A stretch of DNA of 63,212 bases from an uncultured Collinsella sp. (GTDB lineage: Bacteria > Actinomycetota > Coriobacteriia > Coriobacteriales > Coriobacteriaceae). Positions 17,347 through 26,525 of this stretch are shown in pieces (within the stretch, counting starts at the first letter, position 1; the number at the start of each line of letters is the position of its first letter). A program made the position numbers and the translations under genes. Location of the stretch: NCBI GenBank assembly GCA_905210085.1, contig CAJLVJ010000004.1, positions 1 through 63,212 of the forward strand, read 5' to 3'. The notes beneath the pieces were generated by a model. The model had not been told where the DNA came from, ran no database searches, and saw nothing but the letters and a program-made list of their open reading frames with translations.

Positions 17347-20097
17347 TTACGCGGAGCGCTTCGCCTCGAGCTTGGCCTGGGCGGCAGCCAGGCGTGCGAG
17401 GGGCACGCGGTAGGGCGAGCAGGACACGTAGTCCACGTCGGCCACATTAAACAGGCCCTTGATGGACTTGGGGTCGCCGCCGTGCTCGCCACACACGCCA
17501 AAGTGCATGTCGGGGTTGGTGGCGCGACCCTTCTCCACGGCCATGCGCACGAGCTCCAGCACCGCCGCGTCGATGGTCTCGAAGGGGTTGTCCTTCAGAA
17601 TTTTCTTATGCATGTACAGCGGGATGAACTTGGCCTCGGCATCGTCACGGGAGAAGCCGAAGGTGGTCTGGGTCAGGTCGTTGGTGCCAAAGCAGAAGAA
17701 GTCTGCGTGATGGGCAATCTCGTCAGCGACCATGCAGGCGCGCGGCAGCTCGAGCATCGTGCCCACGGGAATATTGAGCTCGACACCCTCTTCGTCGGAA
17801 ACCTCGGCGATTACGCGCTCGATGACCTCGCGAGTCTGGACATGCTCAGCCGTGATGGAAACGAGCGGAACCATGATCTCGGGATGCGGGCCGCTGCCCT
17901 CCTTGATAAGGCGGGCAGCGGCCGTGGCGACGGCGCGAACCTGCATGAGCGGCAGATCGCTAAAGACGACGGACAGGCGAACGCCGCGCAGGCCGAGCAT
18001 GGGGTTCGACTCGACCATGCCGTCGATACGACGCAGGCGGGCGCGCAGGGCTGCAAGCTCTTCCTCGCTGGCGCCGGCGGCTTCCTTCTTGGTGATGGCG
18101 ACCTCGAGCTCGCGAGGATTATCCAGGAACTCATGAAGCGGCGGATCGAGCAGGCGGACGACCACATCGCGACCGGACATGGTCTTGAACATCGCCAGGA
18201 AGTCCTCGGTCTGAACCTTGAGCAGGTCGGCCAGGGCCTGCTGCTTCACGGCCTCATCGTCAGACAGGATAAAGCTCTGGATGATGTTCTTGCGATCGCC
18301 CAGGAACATGTGCTCGGTGCGACACAGGCCAATAGCCTCGGCACCAAACTCGAGGGCGAGCTCGGCATCCTCGGGATTGTCGGCGTTGACGCGCACATGG
18401 TTGGCATGGCCGCCGGTCTCGTCCAGGCGAATCTCGTCGGCCCAGGACAGGATGGTGTCCAGGTCGCCGGTAAGCTCGGCGGAGACCAGGTCGACGGCGC
18501 CGTCGACGACGATACCCTGGGTACCGTCGATGGAGATAACGTCGCCCTCGTGCAGCACGCGGTCGCTGCCCTCGATGCGCACGGCCTTCTCGGCGGCGTC
18601 GATGTGGAAGCGCTCAACGCCGCAGACGCAGGGCGTACCCATGCCGCGGGCGATAACGGCGGCATGGCTCGTCTTGCCACCGTGGCTGGTCAGGATGCCC
18701 TCGGCGGCGACCATGCCCTTCAGGTCGTCGGGATTGGTCTCCCAACGAACCAGAATGACCTTGTGACCCTCGTTGGCGCGCGCGACGGCGTCATCGCTCG
18801 AGAACACGACCTCACCCACGGCGGCACCGGGGCTGGCGTTCAGACCGCTGGCGAGAGCCTCGTACTTCTTGGAGGCGTCAAACTGCGGGTGAAGGAGTTG
18901 GTCGAGCTGCGCGGGATCGATGCGGCTCACGGCCTCTTCGCGGGTGATCAGGCCTTCCTCGACCATTTCGATGGCGATGCGCAGGGCGGCGGTGGCGGTA
19001 CGCTTGCCCACGCGGGTCTGGAGCATCCAGAGCTTGCCCTGCTCGATGGTGAACTCGATATCGCACATATCGCGGTAATGATCCTCGAGCGTCAGGAACA
19101 CGCGCTCGAGCTCCTCACCTGCGGACTCGAGGCCCGGGGTGGTCTTGAGGTCGGCGATGGGCTCGGTGTTGCGGATACCGGCGACGACGTCCTCGCCCTG
19201 GGCGTTGACCAAAAAGTCACCGTAGAACTCCTTGGTGCCGTCGGCCGGATTACGCGTAAAGGCGACGCCCGTCGCAGAGGTCTCGCCCTTGTTGCCAAAG
19301 GCCATGGCCTGCACGTTGACGGCGGTGCCGAGTTCGTCGGAAATACCATGCTGCTTGCGGTAGATGCAGGCACGCTCGTTCATCCAGCTGCCAAAGACGG
19401 CCTGGATTGCAAGGCGTAACTGAAGCTCCGGGTCGTGCGGGAAAACGGGCTTGCCGTCAGCGACCTCGAGCTCGGGATACAGGGAGGCATCGACGTTCTC
19501 GGAGAAGATGCCCTTAAAGGTCTCGACGAGTTCCTGCAGGTCCTCGGCCGAAAGCTCGGAATCGACGCGAACGCCGGCGACCAGGCGGGCCTGGGTCAGG
19601 GCGTTCTCGAACAGGTCGGCGTCAACGCCCATGACGACATTGGAAAACATCTGGATAAAGCGGCGGTAGCTATCCCAGGCAAAACGCGGGTTCTGCGTCT
19701 GCGCGATGAGGCCCTGGACGGAATCGTCATTGAGGCCCAAGTTGAGGACCGTGTCCATCATACCGGGCATGGAGAACGGAGCGCCCGAGCGAACCGACAC
19801 GAGCAGCGGATCATTATCGTCACCGAGCTTCTTGCCGCAGCGGGCCTCGAGGTCCGCCTCGGCGGCAACGATCTCATCGAGTGCGCCCTCGGGCCACACG
19901 TTGCCGGCACCGGAGTACTCGACGCAAGTCTGGCAGGTAATGGTAAAGCCACCGGGAACCGGCAGGCCGATACGGCTCATCTCGGCAAGATTAGCGCCTT
20001 TGCCGCCAAGCACGAAGTTCATGGACTTGTCGCCCTCGATGACACAGGTGCCCTGGGCGTCGGTTCCAAAACGGTAAACCCTCTTGCAATCGCTCAC
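17347..20097 (-). CDS. ppdK: Pyruvate, phosphate dikinase
   Basis: Reversibly interconverts pyruvate + ATP + Pi and PEP + AMP + PPi; in anaerobes it often runs glycolytically or feeds PEP to aromatic synthesis. Domains in order: N-terminal ATP-grasp with GGKGANLAEM and the SGAPFSMPGMMDTVLNLG block, the phosphohistidine domain with GGKTSHAAVIARGMG, and the C-terminal PEP/pyruvate barrel with GLCRTEHMF, FGTNDLTQTTFG and the catalytic Cys in GVCGEHGGD. The 916 residues are slightly longer than many homologues. The start is GTG with AGGGG upstream. Its regulatory kinase gene is the next one upstream. Confidence 0.97.
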   Translation of the reverse strand: MSDCKRVYRFGTDAQGTCVIEGDKSMNFVLGGKGANLAEMSRIGLPVPGGFTITCQTCVEYSGAGNVWPEGALDEIVAAEADLEARCGKKLGDDNDPLLVSVRSGAPFSMPGMMDTVLNLGLNDDSVQGLIAQTQNPRFAWDSYRRFIQMFSNVVMGVDADLFENALTQARLVAGVRVDSELSAEDLQELVETFKGIFSENVDASLYPELEVADGKPVFPHDPELQLRLAIQAVFGSWMNERACIYRKQHGISDELGTAVNVQAMAFGNKGETSATGVAFTRNPADGTKEFYGDFLVNAQGEDVVAGIRNTEPIADLKTTPGLESAGEELERVFLTLEDHYRDMCDIEFTIEQGKLWMLQTRVGKRTATAALRIAIEMVEEGLITREEAVSRIDPAQLDQLLHPQFDASKKYEALASGLNASPGAAVGEVVFSSDDAVARANEGHKVILVRWETNPDDLKGMVAAEGILTSHGGKTSHAAVIARGMGTPCVCGVERFHIDAAEKAVRIEGSDRVLHEGDVISIDGTQGIVVDGAVDLVSAELTGDLDTILSWADEIRLDETGGHANHVRVNADNPEDAELALEFGAEAIGLCRTEHMFLGDRKNIIQSFILSDDEAVKQQALADLLKVQTEDFLAMFKTMSGRDVVVRLLDPPLHEFLDNPRELEVAITKKEAAGASEEELAALRARLRRIDGMVESNPMLGLRGVRLSVVFSDLPLMQVRAVATAAARLIKEGSGPHPEIMVPLVSITAEHVQTREVIERVIAEVSDEEGVELNIPVGTMLELPRACMVADEIAHHADFFCFGTNDLTQTTFGFSRDDAEAKFIPLYMHKKILKDNPFETIDAAVLELVRMAVEKGRATNPDMHFGVCGEHGGDPKSIKGLFNVADVDYVSCSPYRVPLARLAAAQAKLEAKRSA

Positions 20098-20395
20098 GAT
20101 ACTTCCCCTTCCATGCGCTCTCGCGCACGACCGTGGTAACGAATCGACCCGCCGGATGCGGGCCGTGAGGGTACTATACGGCGGGCATTGAGCGGGCTTG
20201 CGTAGAGGGCGCGGGGTTTGGTAAACGTGGTAAATGTGACGGTAAACGGTAGGTAAAGGTGGTTACATTATGAAGATACCAATGCAAGAGAATTGCAGGT
20301 CAAATGCAGGTTCTTTGCTAAATCGCTTTACCAATATCGTGCATTATTTTTAGGTAGTCTTTTTGAGACGGTGCATTTTTAGCTACCGAAATGAG
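20098..20395 (-). promoter_or_regulatory. Intergenic control region upstream of ppdK
   Basis: No gene is seen in these 298 bases. A TATAGT box (20173-20178, minus) is a likely -10 for ppdK, though no good -35 is visible. Upstream of it on the plus strand are four copies of GGTAAA at 20220, 20229, 20241 and 20252, spaced 9, 12 and 11 bases. Farther out, TGCAGGT is repeated twice (about 20296-20314), and a pair of near-repeats around TTTTTAG and GTGCAT lies near 20338-20385. The repeats sit where an activator would bind; the protein is unknown. Confidence 0.5.
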
Positions 20396-21271
20396 TTAAC
20401 TTTGCTGGGCTCGGCGGGCGGTTCGGCGGGCACGGGCTTCTTGGATTTCCTCCAAGTGGCTAATGATCTCGGCAGCGCTTTCTTCGATGGCCTTGCCGTC
20501 GGTACGCACCACAAAGCAGCCTAGGCGCTTCATGAGCGCACGGGCTTCCTCAAGCTCGCTGCGCACGCTCTCGGGCTCGGCATAGGAGCCGGCAACGGCA
20601 CGAGCGCAGTCATCGCCCAAGCGGCTATCGCGAATCTCGGAAATAACGTCGACGGTCGAAATCAGACCGAAAAGGCACATCGGGTCGACCTCGTAAATAG
20701 ACTTAGGCGGCTCCATGCCATGGGCCAACGGAACATTGGCAACCTTGTAGCCCTGATAGGCCAAATACATCGACAGCGGTGTCTTGGACGTGCGCGATAC
20801 GCCCAGCAGCACGATATCGGCACCCGACAGATCGTCGCAGCCGCGCCCGTCATCGTGCTCAACGAAATACTCCATGGCCTCGATACGATGGAAATAGCGA
20901 TCATCGGTCTTGTGAATCACGCCCGCAACGCCCTTGGGCGGCACACCGATGAGCGACGACAGCACGGCGAGCGTCGGGCCGATCAGGTCGACCGAACGGA
21001 TATGCAGCATGCCCAGGTAATCGAGCACACGGGCGCGAAGCGCCGGATCGACAATGGTGTGGAACACGGCAATATCGCGATGGTCCGCATCGACGCGCGG
21101 ACCCACAAACGACTTGACCTGCTCCACCGAGTTCACCTTGGGCAGGCGCAAGAGACGAAAAGCCCCTTCATCAAATTGCCCGGACGCCGCAAGCACCACC
21201 TCACAAGCGGTATCACCGAGCGAGTCGGAGATAACGATAACGGTGGGACGAGCGGTGACCGGGCAATCCAT
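20396..21271 (-). CDS. ppsR: Pyruvate, phosphate dikinase regulatory protein (kinase/pyrophosphorylase, DUF299)
   Basis: Bifunctional enzyme family that inactivates PPDK by ADP-dependent phosphorylation of an active-site residue and reactivates it by Pi-dependent dephosphorylation. The 291-residue protein starts with VIVISDSLGDTA and carries the P-loop-like GVSRTSKTPLSMYLA near the middle, as expected. AGGAG lies six bases before the ATG. Its position directly upstream of ppdK supports the assignment to that substrate rather than PEP synthase. Confidence 0.95.
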   Translation of the reverse strand: MDCPVTARPTVIVISDSLGDTACEVVLAASGQFDEGAFRLLRLPKVNSVEQVKSFVGPRVDADHRDIAVFHTIVDPALRARVLDYLGMLHIRSVDLIGPTLAVLSSLIGVPPKGVAGVIHKTDDRYFHRIEAMEYFVEHDDGRGCDDLSGADIVLLGVSRTSKTPLSMYLAYQGYKVANVPLAHGMEPPKSIYEVDPMCLFGLISTVDVISEIRDSRLGDDCARAVAGSYAEPESVRSELEEARALMKRLGCFVVRTDGKAIEESAAEIISHLEEIQEARARRTARRAQQS

Positions 21272-21305
21272 GCGGGGCTCCTTTTGCGCTTATGCGCAGG
21301 CTGGC

Positions 21306-23402
21306 TTACTTTTTGCGAGCAAGCTCACCGATGTTTGCGATGCCGGAGAAAACGGCCTCGAAGCGGTTGAGCAGCTTAAGGCGATTATCGCGAAGCTGCT
21401 CGTCCTTGTCCATGACCATGACCTCGTCGAAGAAGCGGTCGATGGGGGCGCGCAGGGCGGCAAGGGCGGCAAATGCGGCCGGGTAATCCTCGGCAGCAAG
21501 GGCGGCGTCGACAGCGGTCTGAGCAGCCTCGGAGGCATCGGCAAGCGCGAGCTCGACCTCGCCCATCAGGGCGCGGTCGTACTCCGCGCCCAGCTCGGGC
21601 TTGGAGATGTGCGCGGCGCGGGCATAGGCGGTCGCCAGGTTATCGAACGTCTCAGCGTCGTTCTTGCGGGCCTCGTCGAGGGCGGCGCAGCGGGCGAAGA
21701 AGACGGACGGGGCGATGATGTGCACCGCGGAGACGGCGGCAACGGTATCGGCCGGGATCTTTTCGTCGCGGGCCATGCTCACCAGACGGCCGTGGAAGAA
21801 GTCGCGAACCTGCTGAGCGACCTCGGCCGCGTCGAATTCGATACCCTGCTCGCTATAGAGCTCGAGCGCAAAGTCGATAAGCGACGTGGGATCGATCGGC
21901 AGACGGTCGCGCAGGATGTTGATGATGCCGATGGCGGCGCGACGCAGCGCGTAGGGGTCGGAGGAGCCGGTCGGGGGCTCGCCGATGGCAAAAATACCGG
22001 CGATGGTATCGAGCTTGTCGGCGCAGGCCACGATGCAGCCAGCGGTGCCCTCGGGCAACTCGTCACCGGCAAAGCGGGGACGATAGTGATCGCGGATGGC
22101 ATGGGCGACCTCGTCATTCTCCCCCATCGCGGTCGCGTAATAACCGCCCATCACGCCCTGCTGGCTCGTGAACTCGACGACGGCGTTGGATACCAAGTCG
22201 GCCTTGCACAGGTGCGCGGCGCGAGCGGCATCGGCGGCCAGGTGGGCGCCCAGATGGGCCTCGCGAGCGATGGCAAGCGCGAGTTGCTCAATGCGCTCGG
22301 ACTTGGCGAGCACGCTACCGAGCTTCTCCTGGAAGGCAACCTTGGCCAGACGCTCACGGAACTCGTCGAGGGAGATCTTCAGGTCCTCCTCGTAGAAGAA
22401 CTTTGCGTCGTCCAGACGGGCGCGCACGACGCGCTCGTTGCCGTCGATCACGCGCTCGGCGTTCTCGGGCTTGCTGTTGGAGACGACCACGAACTCACGC
22501 GTGAGCTTGCCCTCGCCGTCATAGATCGGGAAGTAACGCTGGTTGGTGAGCATGGACTCGCAGATGATCTCGTGCGGGACCTTGAGGAACTCCTCATCGA
22601 AGGTACCGACGAGCACCGTCGGCCACTCGCAGAGGTTAATGACCTCCTCGAAGACCTTCTTGGGCGTGTCGACATGACAGCCGGGGCGAGCGGCCTCGAC
22701 CTCGGCGATACCGGCAAGGATGGCCTCGCGACGACGCTCGGCAGAAAGCACGCCGGCGTCCTCAAGCACCTGCTCGTAGACGGCGGGGCTGGCAACCACA
22801 TGGTCACCAGGGCCAAGCACGCGATGACCACGCGTGGTGTTGCCGCTCGTCACGTCGGCAAACGACACGGGCACAACATCCTCGCCCAAAAGGCAGCAGA
22901 TCCAACGAACCGGACGAACAAAGGTCGCGTGCTCGTGGCCCCAGCGCTGGCTGCGGTAGTTGGGCCACTGCAGGCCGGCGATGGTCTTCTCGCACAGAGC
23001 GGTCAGAATCGGCGTAGCCGGTGCGGAGGGAATATTCTTCTCGGCGAACACATACTCGCGACCGTCGGTGTCCTCGCGACGGACAAGGTCCTCGGCAGCC
23101 ACACCGCACTTGCGGGCAAAGCCCTGGGCGGCCTTGGTGGCGTTACCGTCAGCGTCGAAGGCAATGTTGGCCGCGGGGCCACGCTTGACCTCGTGAACCT
23201 CATCGGTCGCGGTGGCGACGTCGGCAACGAGTGCAGCCAGGCGACGCGGACTCGAGATCACGCGGACCTCGCCGTGGGCCAGACCGGCCTCGTCGAGACC
23301 CTTGGCGATCATGGTGCCAAGCTGCTTGACGGCATTGTTCAGCGGTGCAGAGGGCATTTCTTCCGTACCGATCTCAAACAGGAAATCCTTAGCGTCTGCC
23401 AT
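21306..23402 (-). CDS. glyS: Glycyl-tRNA synthetase, beta subunit
   Basis: Beta chain of the two-subunit bacterial glycyl-tRNA synthetase; supplies tRNA recognition. The N-terminal FLFEIGTEEMPSA, the VRWICCLLGEDVVPVSF region and the HD-like GVMGGYYA block are family features; the C-terminal part resembles an anticodon-binding DALR domain. At 698 residues it is of normal length. It follows glyQ with a three-base gap, and GAGGTGG precedes the ATG. Confidence 0.97.
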   Translation of the reverse strand: MADAKDFLFEIGTEEMPSAPLNNAVKQLGTMIAKGLDEAGLAHGEVRVISSPRRLAALVADVATATDEVHEVKRGPAANIAFDADGNATKAAQGFARKCGVAAEDLVRREDTDGREYVFAEKNIPSAPATPILTALCEKTIAGLQWPNYRSQRWGHEHATFVRPVRWICCLLGEDVVPVSFADVTSGNTTRGHRVLGPGDHVVASPAVYEQVLEDAGVLSAERRREAILAGIAEVEAARPGCHVDTPKKVFEEVINLCEWPTVLVGTFDEEFLKVPHEIICESMLTNQRYFPIYDGEGKLTREFVVVSNSKPENAERVIDGNERVVRARLDDAKFFYEEDLKISLDEFRERLAKVAFQEKLGSVLAKSERIEQLALAIAREAHLGAHLAADAARAAHLCKADLVSNAVVEFTSQQGVMGGYYATAMGENDEVAHAIRDHYRPRFAGDELPEGTAGCIVACADKLDTIAGIFAIGEPPTGSSDPYALRRAAIGIINILRDRLPIDPTSLIDFALELYSEQGIEFDAAEVAQQVRDFFHGRLVSMARDEKIPADTVAAVSAVHIIAPSVFFARCAALDEARKNDAETFDNLATAYARAAHISKPELGAEYDRALMGEVELALADASEAAQTAVDAALAAEDYPAAFAALAALRAPIDRFFDEVMVMDKDEQLRDNRLKLLNRFEAVFSGIANIGELARKK

Positions 23403-23405
23403 GGC

Positions 23406-24317
23406 TTACGCCACCTCGCCTTCCTGGTCGGCATTCTCGTTGACTCCGGCGACCTCGGCCATGTAGGCCTCGCAGCACGCCTTGGCGACGGCGCGGACGC
23501 GCAGGATGTAGTTGGCACGCTCGACCGCGGACAGCGCGCCGCGGGCATCGAGCAGGTTGAAGGCGTGGCTGCACTTCATGACGCAGTCGTATGCCGGCAG
23601 CGGCAGCTTGCGCTCCAGACAGGAGTGGCACTCGGCCTCATAGTCGTCAAACTTCTGACGCATCATCTCGACGTTGGCGACCTCAAAGTTGTAGGCGCTG
23701 AACTCGCGCTCGTTCTCGAGGAACACGTCGCCATAGGTCATGGGCGTGCCGTCGGGCAGGTAGCTCCACACCAGGTCGTAGACCGAGTTAACGCCCTGGG
23801 CGTACATGGCGATACGCTCCAGGCCGTAGGTGATCTCGACGGGCACGGGGTCGACCTCGATGCCGCCCACCTGCTGGAAGTACGTAAACTGCGTGACCTC
23901 CATGCCATTGAGCCAGACCTCCCAGCCAAGACCCCAGGCGCCGAGCGTTGGGCTCTCCCAGTCGTCCTCGACAAAGCGGACGTCATGGTCGTTGGGGTCC
24001 AGACCGATAGCGGCAAGAGACCCCAGGTAGAGCTCCTGGGCGTTAACCGGAGAAGGCTTGATGAGCACCTGGAACTGATAGTAGTGCTGCATGCGGTTGG
24101 GGTTCTCGCCGTAGCGGCCGTCGGCGGGACGGCGGCAGGGCTGCGCATAGCAGGTGCGCCACTCGGCGGGACCGAGCGAGCGCAGCGTGGTCGCGGTATG
24201 GAAGGTACCGGCACCGACCTCGGAGTCATAGGGCTGCATAATGACGCAGCCCTGCTCGCCCCAGTACTGCTGGAGGCGCAGGATGATGTCTTGGAAGGAA
24301 AGCGATGAAGCGTTCAT
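23406..24317 (-). CDS. glyQ: Glycyl-tRNA synthetase, alpha subunit
   Basis: Catalytic alpha chain of the heterotetrameric enzyme. FQDIILRLQQYWGEQGC at the N-terminus and the RYGENPNRMQHYYQFQV motif are diagnostic; 303 residues. A TATAGT box at 24364-24369 (minus) lies about 47 bases before the ATG and may be its promoter. The leader is only about 60 bases from the lepB stop, so there is no room for a T-box riboswitch. Confidence 0.97.
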   Translation of the reverse strand: MNASSLSFQDIILRLQQYWGEQGCVIMQPYDSEVGAGTFHTATTLRSLGPAEWRTCYAQPCRRPADGRYGENPNRMQHYYQFQVLIKPSPVNAQELYLGSLAAIGLDPNDHDVRFVEDDWESPTLGAWGLGWEVWLNGMEVTQFTYFQQVGGIEVDPVPVEITYGLERIAMYAQGVNSVYDLVWSYLPDGTPMTYGDVFLENEREFSAYNFEVANVEMMRQKFDDYEAECHSCLERKLPLPAYDCVMKCSHAFNLLDARGALSAVERANYILRVRAVAKACCEAYMAEVAGVNENADQEGEVA

Positions 24318-24376
24318 GCCTCTAATATCCCCTCGTCGAAACGATTACACGGTTAGGTACTGTACTATAGCGGTTT

Positions 24377-24940
24377 TTAGTCGATAGCGCCGATGCGGTT
24401 GAGCGGCCAGTAGCGCACAAGCGCCACAGCGATCAAATCAGAGCGATCGACGGGACCAAAGTAGCGTGAGTCGGCAGAGTTTTCGCGGTTGTCGCCCATC
24501 ACCCACACGCACCCGTCGGGAACGGTGTAGGGATAGCTTACCTGAGCACCGGGCGCTTGGACCGAAAGTGGCCAGCTCATGCCCGTCGTATAGTCCTCAT
24601 CGAGCGCCTGGCCGTCAACGACCACCTTGCCATCCTGCAGGTCGACCGTCTGGCCGGCCGTGGCAATAACGCGCTTGACAAGAACATCATGCTCGGAGGT
24701 GCCATCAGGGTTGTGAAACACCACGATATCGCCCTGCTTGACGGGCTGACCGAGCTCGAGGCTCACCTTTTGCGCCAGGATCTGGTCGCCAATCTCGATT
24801 GTGTCCTCCATAGAGCCGGTGGGCACCACAAAGGGCTCGACCACAAAGGTGCGGATCAGGAAGGTGGCCACAAGCGCGATCGCGATGACCGCAATCCACT
24901 CAAAAGCGCCCCTCAACGCGGAATGTTGCGTAGGAACCAT
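24377..24940 (-). CDS. lepB: Signal peptidase I
   Basis: Membrane serine protease that removes signal peptides from exported proteins. It has one N-terminal membrane segment (about residues 14-31), the catalytic Ser43 in VPTGSMEDT, Lys89 in LVKRVIATAGQ, and the C-terminal MGDNRENSADSRYFG motif. ATG 24940 has AGGAG five bases upstream; a GTG two codons earlier overlaps the trmD stop but abuts the Shine-Dalgarno site. It is the last gene of the rpsP operon. Confidence 0.95.
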   Translation of the reverse strand: MVPTQHSALRGAFEWIAVIAIALVATFLIRTFVVEPFVVPTGSMEDTIEIGDQILAQKVSLELGQPVKQGDIVVFHNPDGTSEHDVLVKRVIATAGQTVDLQDGKVVVDGQALDEDYTTGMSWPLSVQAPGAQVSYPYTVPDGCVWVMGDNRENSADSRYFGPVDRSDLIAVALVRYWPLNRIGAID

Positions 24941-24942
24941 AC

Positions 24943-25701
24943 TCACTCCTCGCTCTGCGAATACGAAGCGTCAAGAATCTCCTGCGCGTAAGCGCGCTCC
25001 TCGGGCGTGAGCCGCGCTGTCTCGATCAGATCGGGACGCCAGCGGCAGGTGCGCTCGATGGCGTTCTTGCGACGCCAGGCATCGACCTTGGCGTGATCGC
25101 CGCTCACAAGCACCGGCGGCACGCCCTCGCCGTTGAACTCGGCGGGGCGGGTGTACTGCGCGTACTCGAGCAGTCCTCCGTCCTCGGCGGTCGAGAACGA
25201 CTCGTCGACGTTGCTCATCTCGTCGCCCAGGGCGCCGGGAATCAGGCGTACGACGGCATCGGCAACGACCATAGCGGGAAGTTCGCCACCCGTAAGCACG
25301 TAGTCGCCGATCGACAGACGCTCATCGGCATACGCATACGCACGCTCGTCGACGCCCTCGTAGCGGCTGCACACAAACAGCAGGCGCTCACTTTTGAGCA
25401 GGCGCTCGGCCACATGCTGCGTAAAGGGCTCGCCACAGGGGGTGAAGAACACTACGGTGGGCTTGGGACCCTCGGAGCTGATGGCCTCGATGGCCTCGGC
25501 AATAGGCTCGACCTTCATGAGCATGCCCTGCCCGCCGCCGTACGGCTCGTCATCGACGGTACGATGGCGGTCGTGCGTCCAGTCGCGCAGGTTATACGCC
25601 TTAAAATCAAAAAGGCCGGCCTTGCGGGCGCGGCCCAAGATCGATGTGGACATGACGGGCTCAAACATCTCGGGAAAGACCGAAAGGGTCTCGATCAGCA
25701 T
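24943..25701 (-). CDS. trmD: tRNA (guanine-37-N1)-methyltransferase
   Basis: Methylates G37 next to the anticodon to prevent frameshifting. The SPOUT-fold features are present: FPEMFEPVMSTSILGRA, DDEPYGGGQGMLMK, and the knot region SIGDYVLTGGELPAM; 252 residues. GGGAGG precedes the ATG. The order rpsP-khpA-rimM-trmD is conserved across bacteria. Confidence 0.97.
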   Translation of the reverse strand: MLIETLSVFPEMFEPVMSTSILGRARKAGLFDFKAYNLRDWTHDRHRTVDDEPYGGGQGMLMKVEPIAEAIEAISSEGPKPTVVFFTPCGEPFTQHVAERLLKSERLLFVCSRYEGVDERAYAYADERLSIGDYVLTGGELPAMVVADAVVRLIPGALGDEMSNVDESFSTAEDGGLLEYAQYTRPAEFNGEGVPPVLVSGDHAKVDAWRRKNAIERTCRWRPDLIETARLTPEERAYAQEILDASYSQSEE

Positions 25702-25711
25702 GTTGTCCTCC

Positions 25712-26233
25712 CTACTTGTCCATATCGATCAGGCCGTCCATAACGTGGACGGAAATTGTTCCTGTGTCGGGAAGATCGAGCACAACCTGCTCGATCACGG
25801 GAATCAGTACCTCGCCGTACCGATCGCCCTCGACAACCCAAACATCGTTAGCGGGCGTCGACATGATCTCGACGATCGTGCCGAGCGAACCGAAGCGCTC
25901 GTCGACCACCTCGCGACCCATCAGGTCGGTATAGGCAGCGTCGAGCGAATCGAGCTCAAAGTCATCGCGATTTGCCAGCACATAGCATCCCGTGATGCCC
26001 TCGGCGGCCGTCAAGTCGTCAATACCCTCAAACGAGACCAGATCGCCATCGCCCGTATCGGTGACGGACACGACCGTGCAAAAGCGGTCGCGCTTGAGCG
26101 CCGGCGGCGTCAGGGCTACGCGCATGCCAGGCTCTAATACAGAAGGAAGCCCCCGCAGCGGCTGCGCGAGGACCTCCCCCTTCCTTCCGTGCGGCTTGAC
26201 CACACGGGCGATGTTTTTGTACTGGGACCTCAA
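25712..26233 (-). CDS. rimM: Ribosome maturation factor RimM
   Basis: Assists maturation of the 30S head by binding S19. The N-terminal barrel begins with NIARVVKPHGRKGEV and the C-terminal PRC-barrel carries the EVLIPVIEQVVLDLP ending; 173 residues. The only start that keeps the family N-terminus is a TTG at 26233, four bases after the khpA stop, with a poor Shine-Dalgarno site, so translation is probably coupled to khpA. Confidence 0.92.
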   Translation of the reverse strand: MRSQYKNIARVVKPHGRKGEVLAQPLRGLPSVLEPGMRVALTPPALKRDRFCTVVSVTDTGDGDLVSFEGIDDLTAAEGITGCYVLANRDDFELDSLDAAYTDLMGREVVDERFGSLGTIVEIMSTPANDVWVVEGDRYGEVLIPVIEQVVLDLPDTGTISVHVMDGLIDMDK

Positions 26234-26237
26234 GGTC

Positions 26238-26522
26238 CTAGCCCAGAACCTCTACCTCGACAGCAGTGTCGAGGCGAGCGGCCAGTGCACGGGCGAGCGT
26301 GCGAATGGCCTTGATGGTACGGCCACGACGGCCGATGACCTTAGCGACGTCATCCTCGGCGACCGAAACCTCAATCGTAGAGGCGTCGTCACCATCGATG
26401 ACCTCAAGGCTCACGGAATCCGGGTCGTCGACGATCTGAACAACGAGATATTCGACGAGATCGGCGATGCGATCTGAGAGCATTGCCTCACCCTCGAGCT
26501 GTGCAGCGTCAACCTCAGGCAC
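26238..26522 (-). CDS. khpA: KH-domain RNA-binding protein KhpA
   Basis: Small RNA chaperone of the KhpA family. The type II KH fold has the GxxG loop in VIGRRGRTIKAIRTL. The GTG start at 26522 with GAGGAG six bases upstream gives 94 residues; this adds about 13 residues to the usual 76-80. An internal ATG at 26483 is possible. Located between rpsP and rimM as usual. Confidence 0.93.
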   Translation of the reverse strand: MPEVDAAQLEGEAMLSDRIADLVEYLVVQIVDDPDSVSLEVIDGDDASTIEVSVAEDDVAKVIGRRGRTIKAIRTLARALAARLDTAVEVEVLG

Positions 26523-26525
26523 GAT

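Noticed and set aside
17482..19419. A 645-codon plus-strand open frame opposite ppdK
   Set aside because: Same shadow effect; its sequence is a repetitive mix of Gly, Ala, Asp and His without recognisable domains.
21054..24308. A 1084-codon plus-strand open frame opposite glyS and glyQ
   Set aside because: Antisense shadow caused by third-position GC bias; the minus-strand genes explain the region completely.
24318..24376. A glycine T-box riboswitch before glyQ
   Set aside because: The space to lepB is only about 60 bases, far too short, and no specifier or T-box sequence is present.
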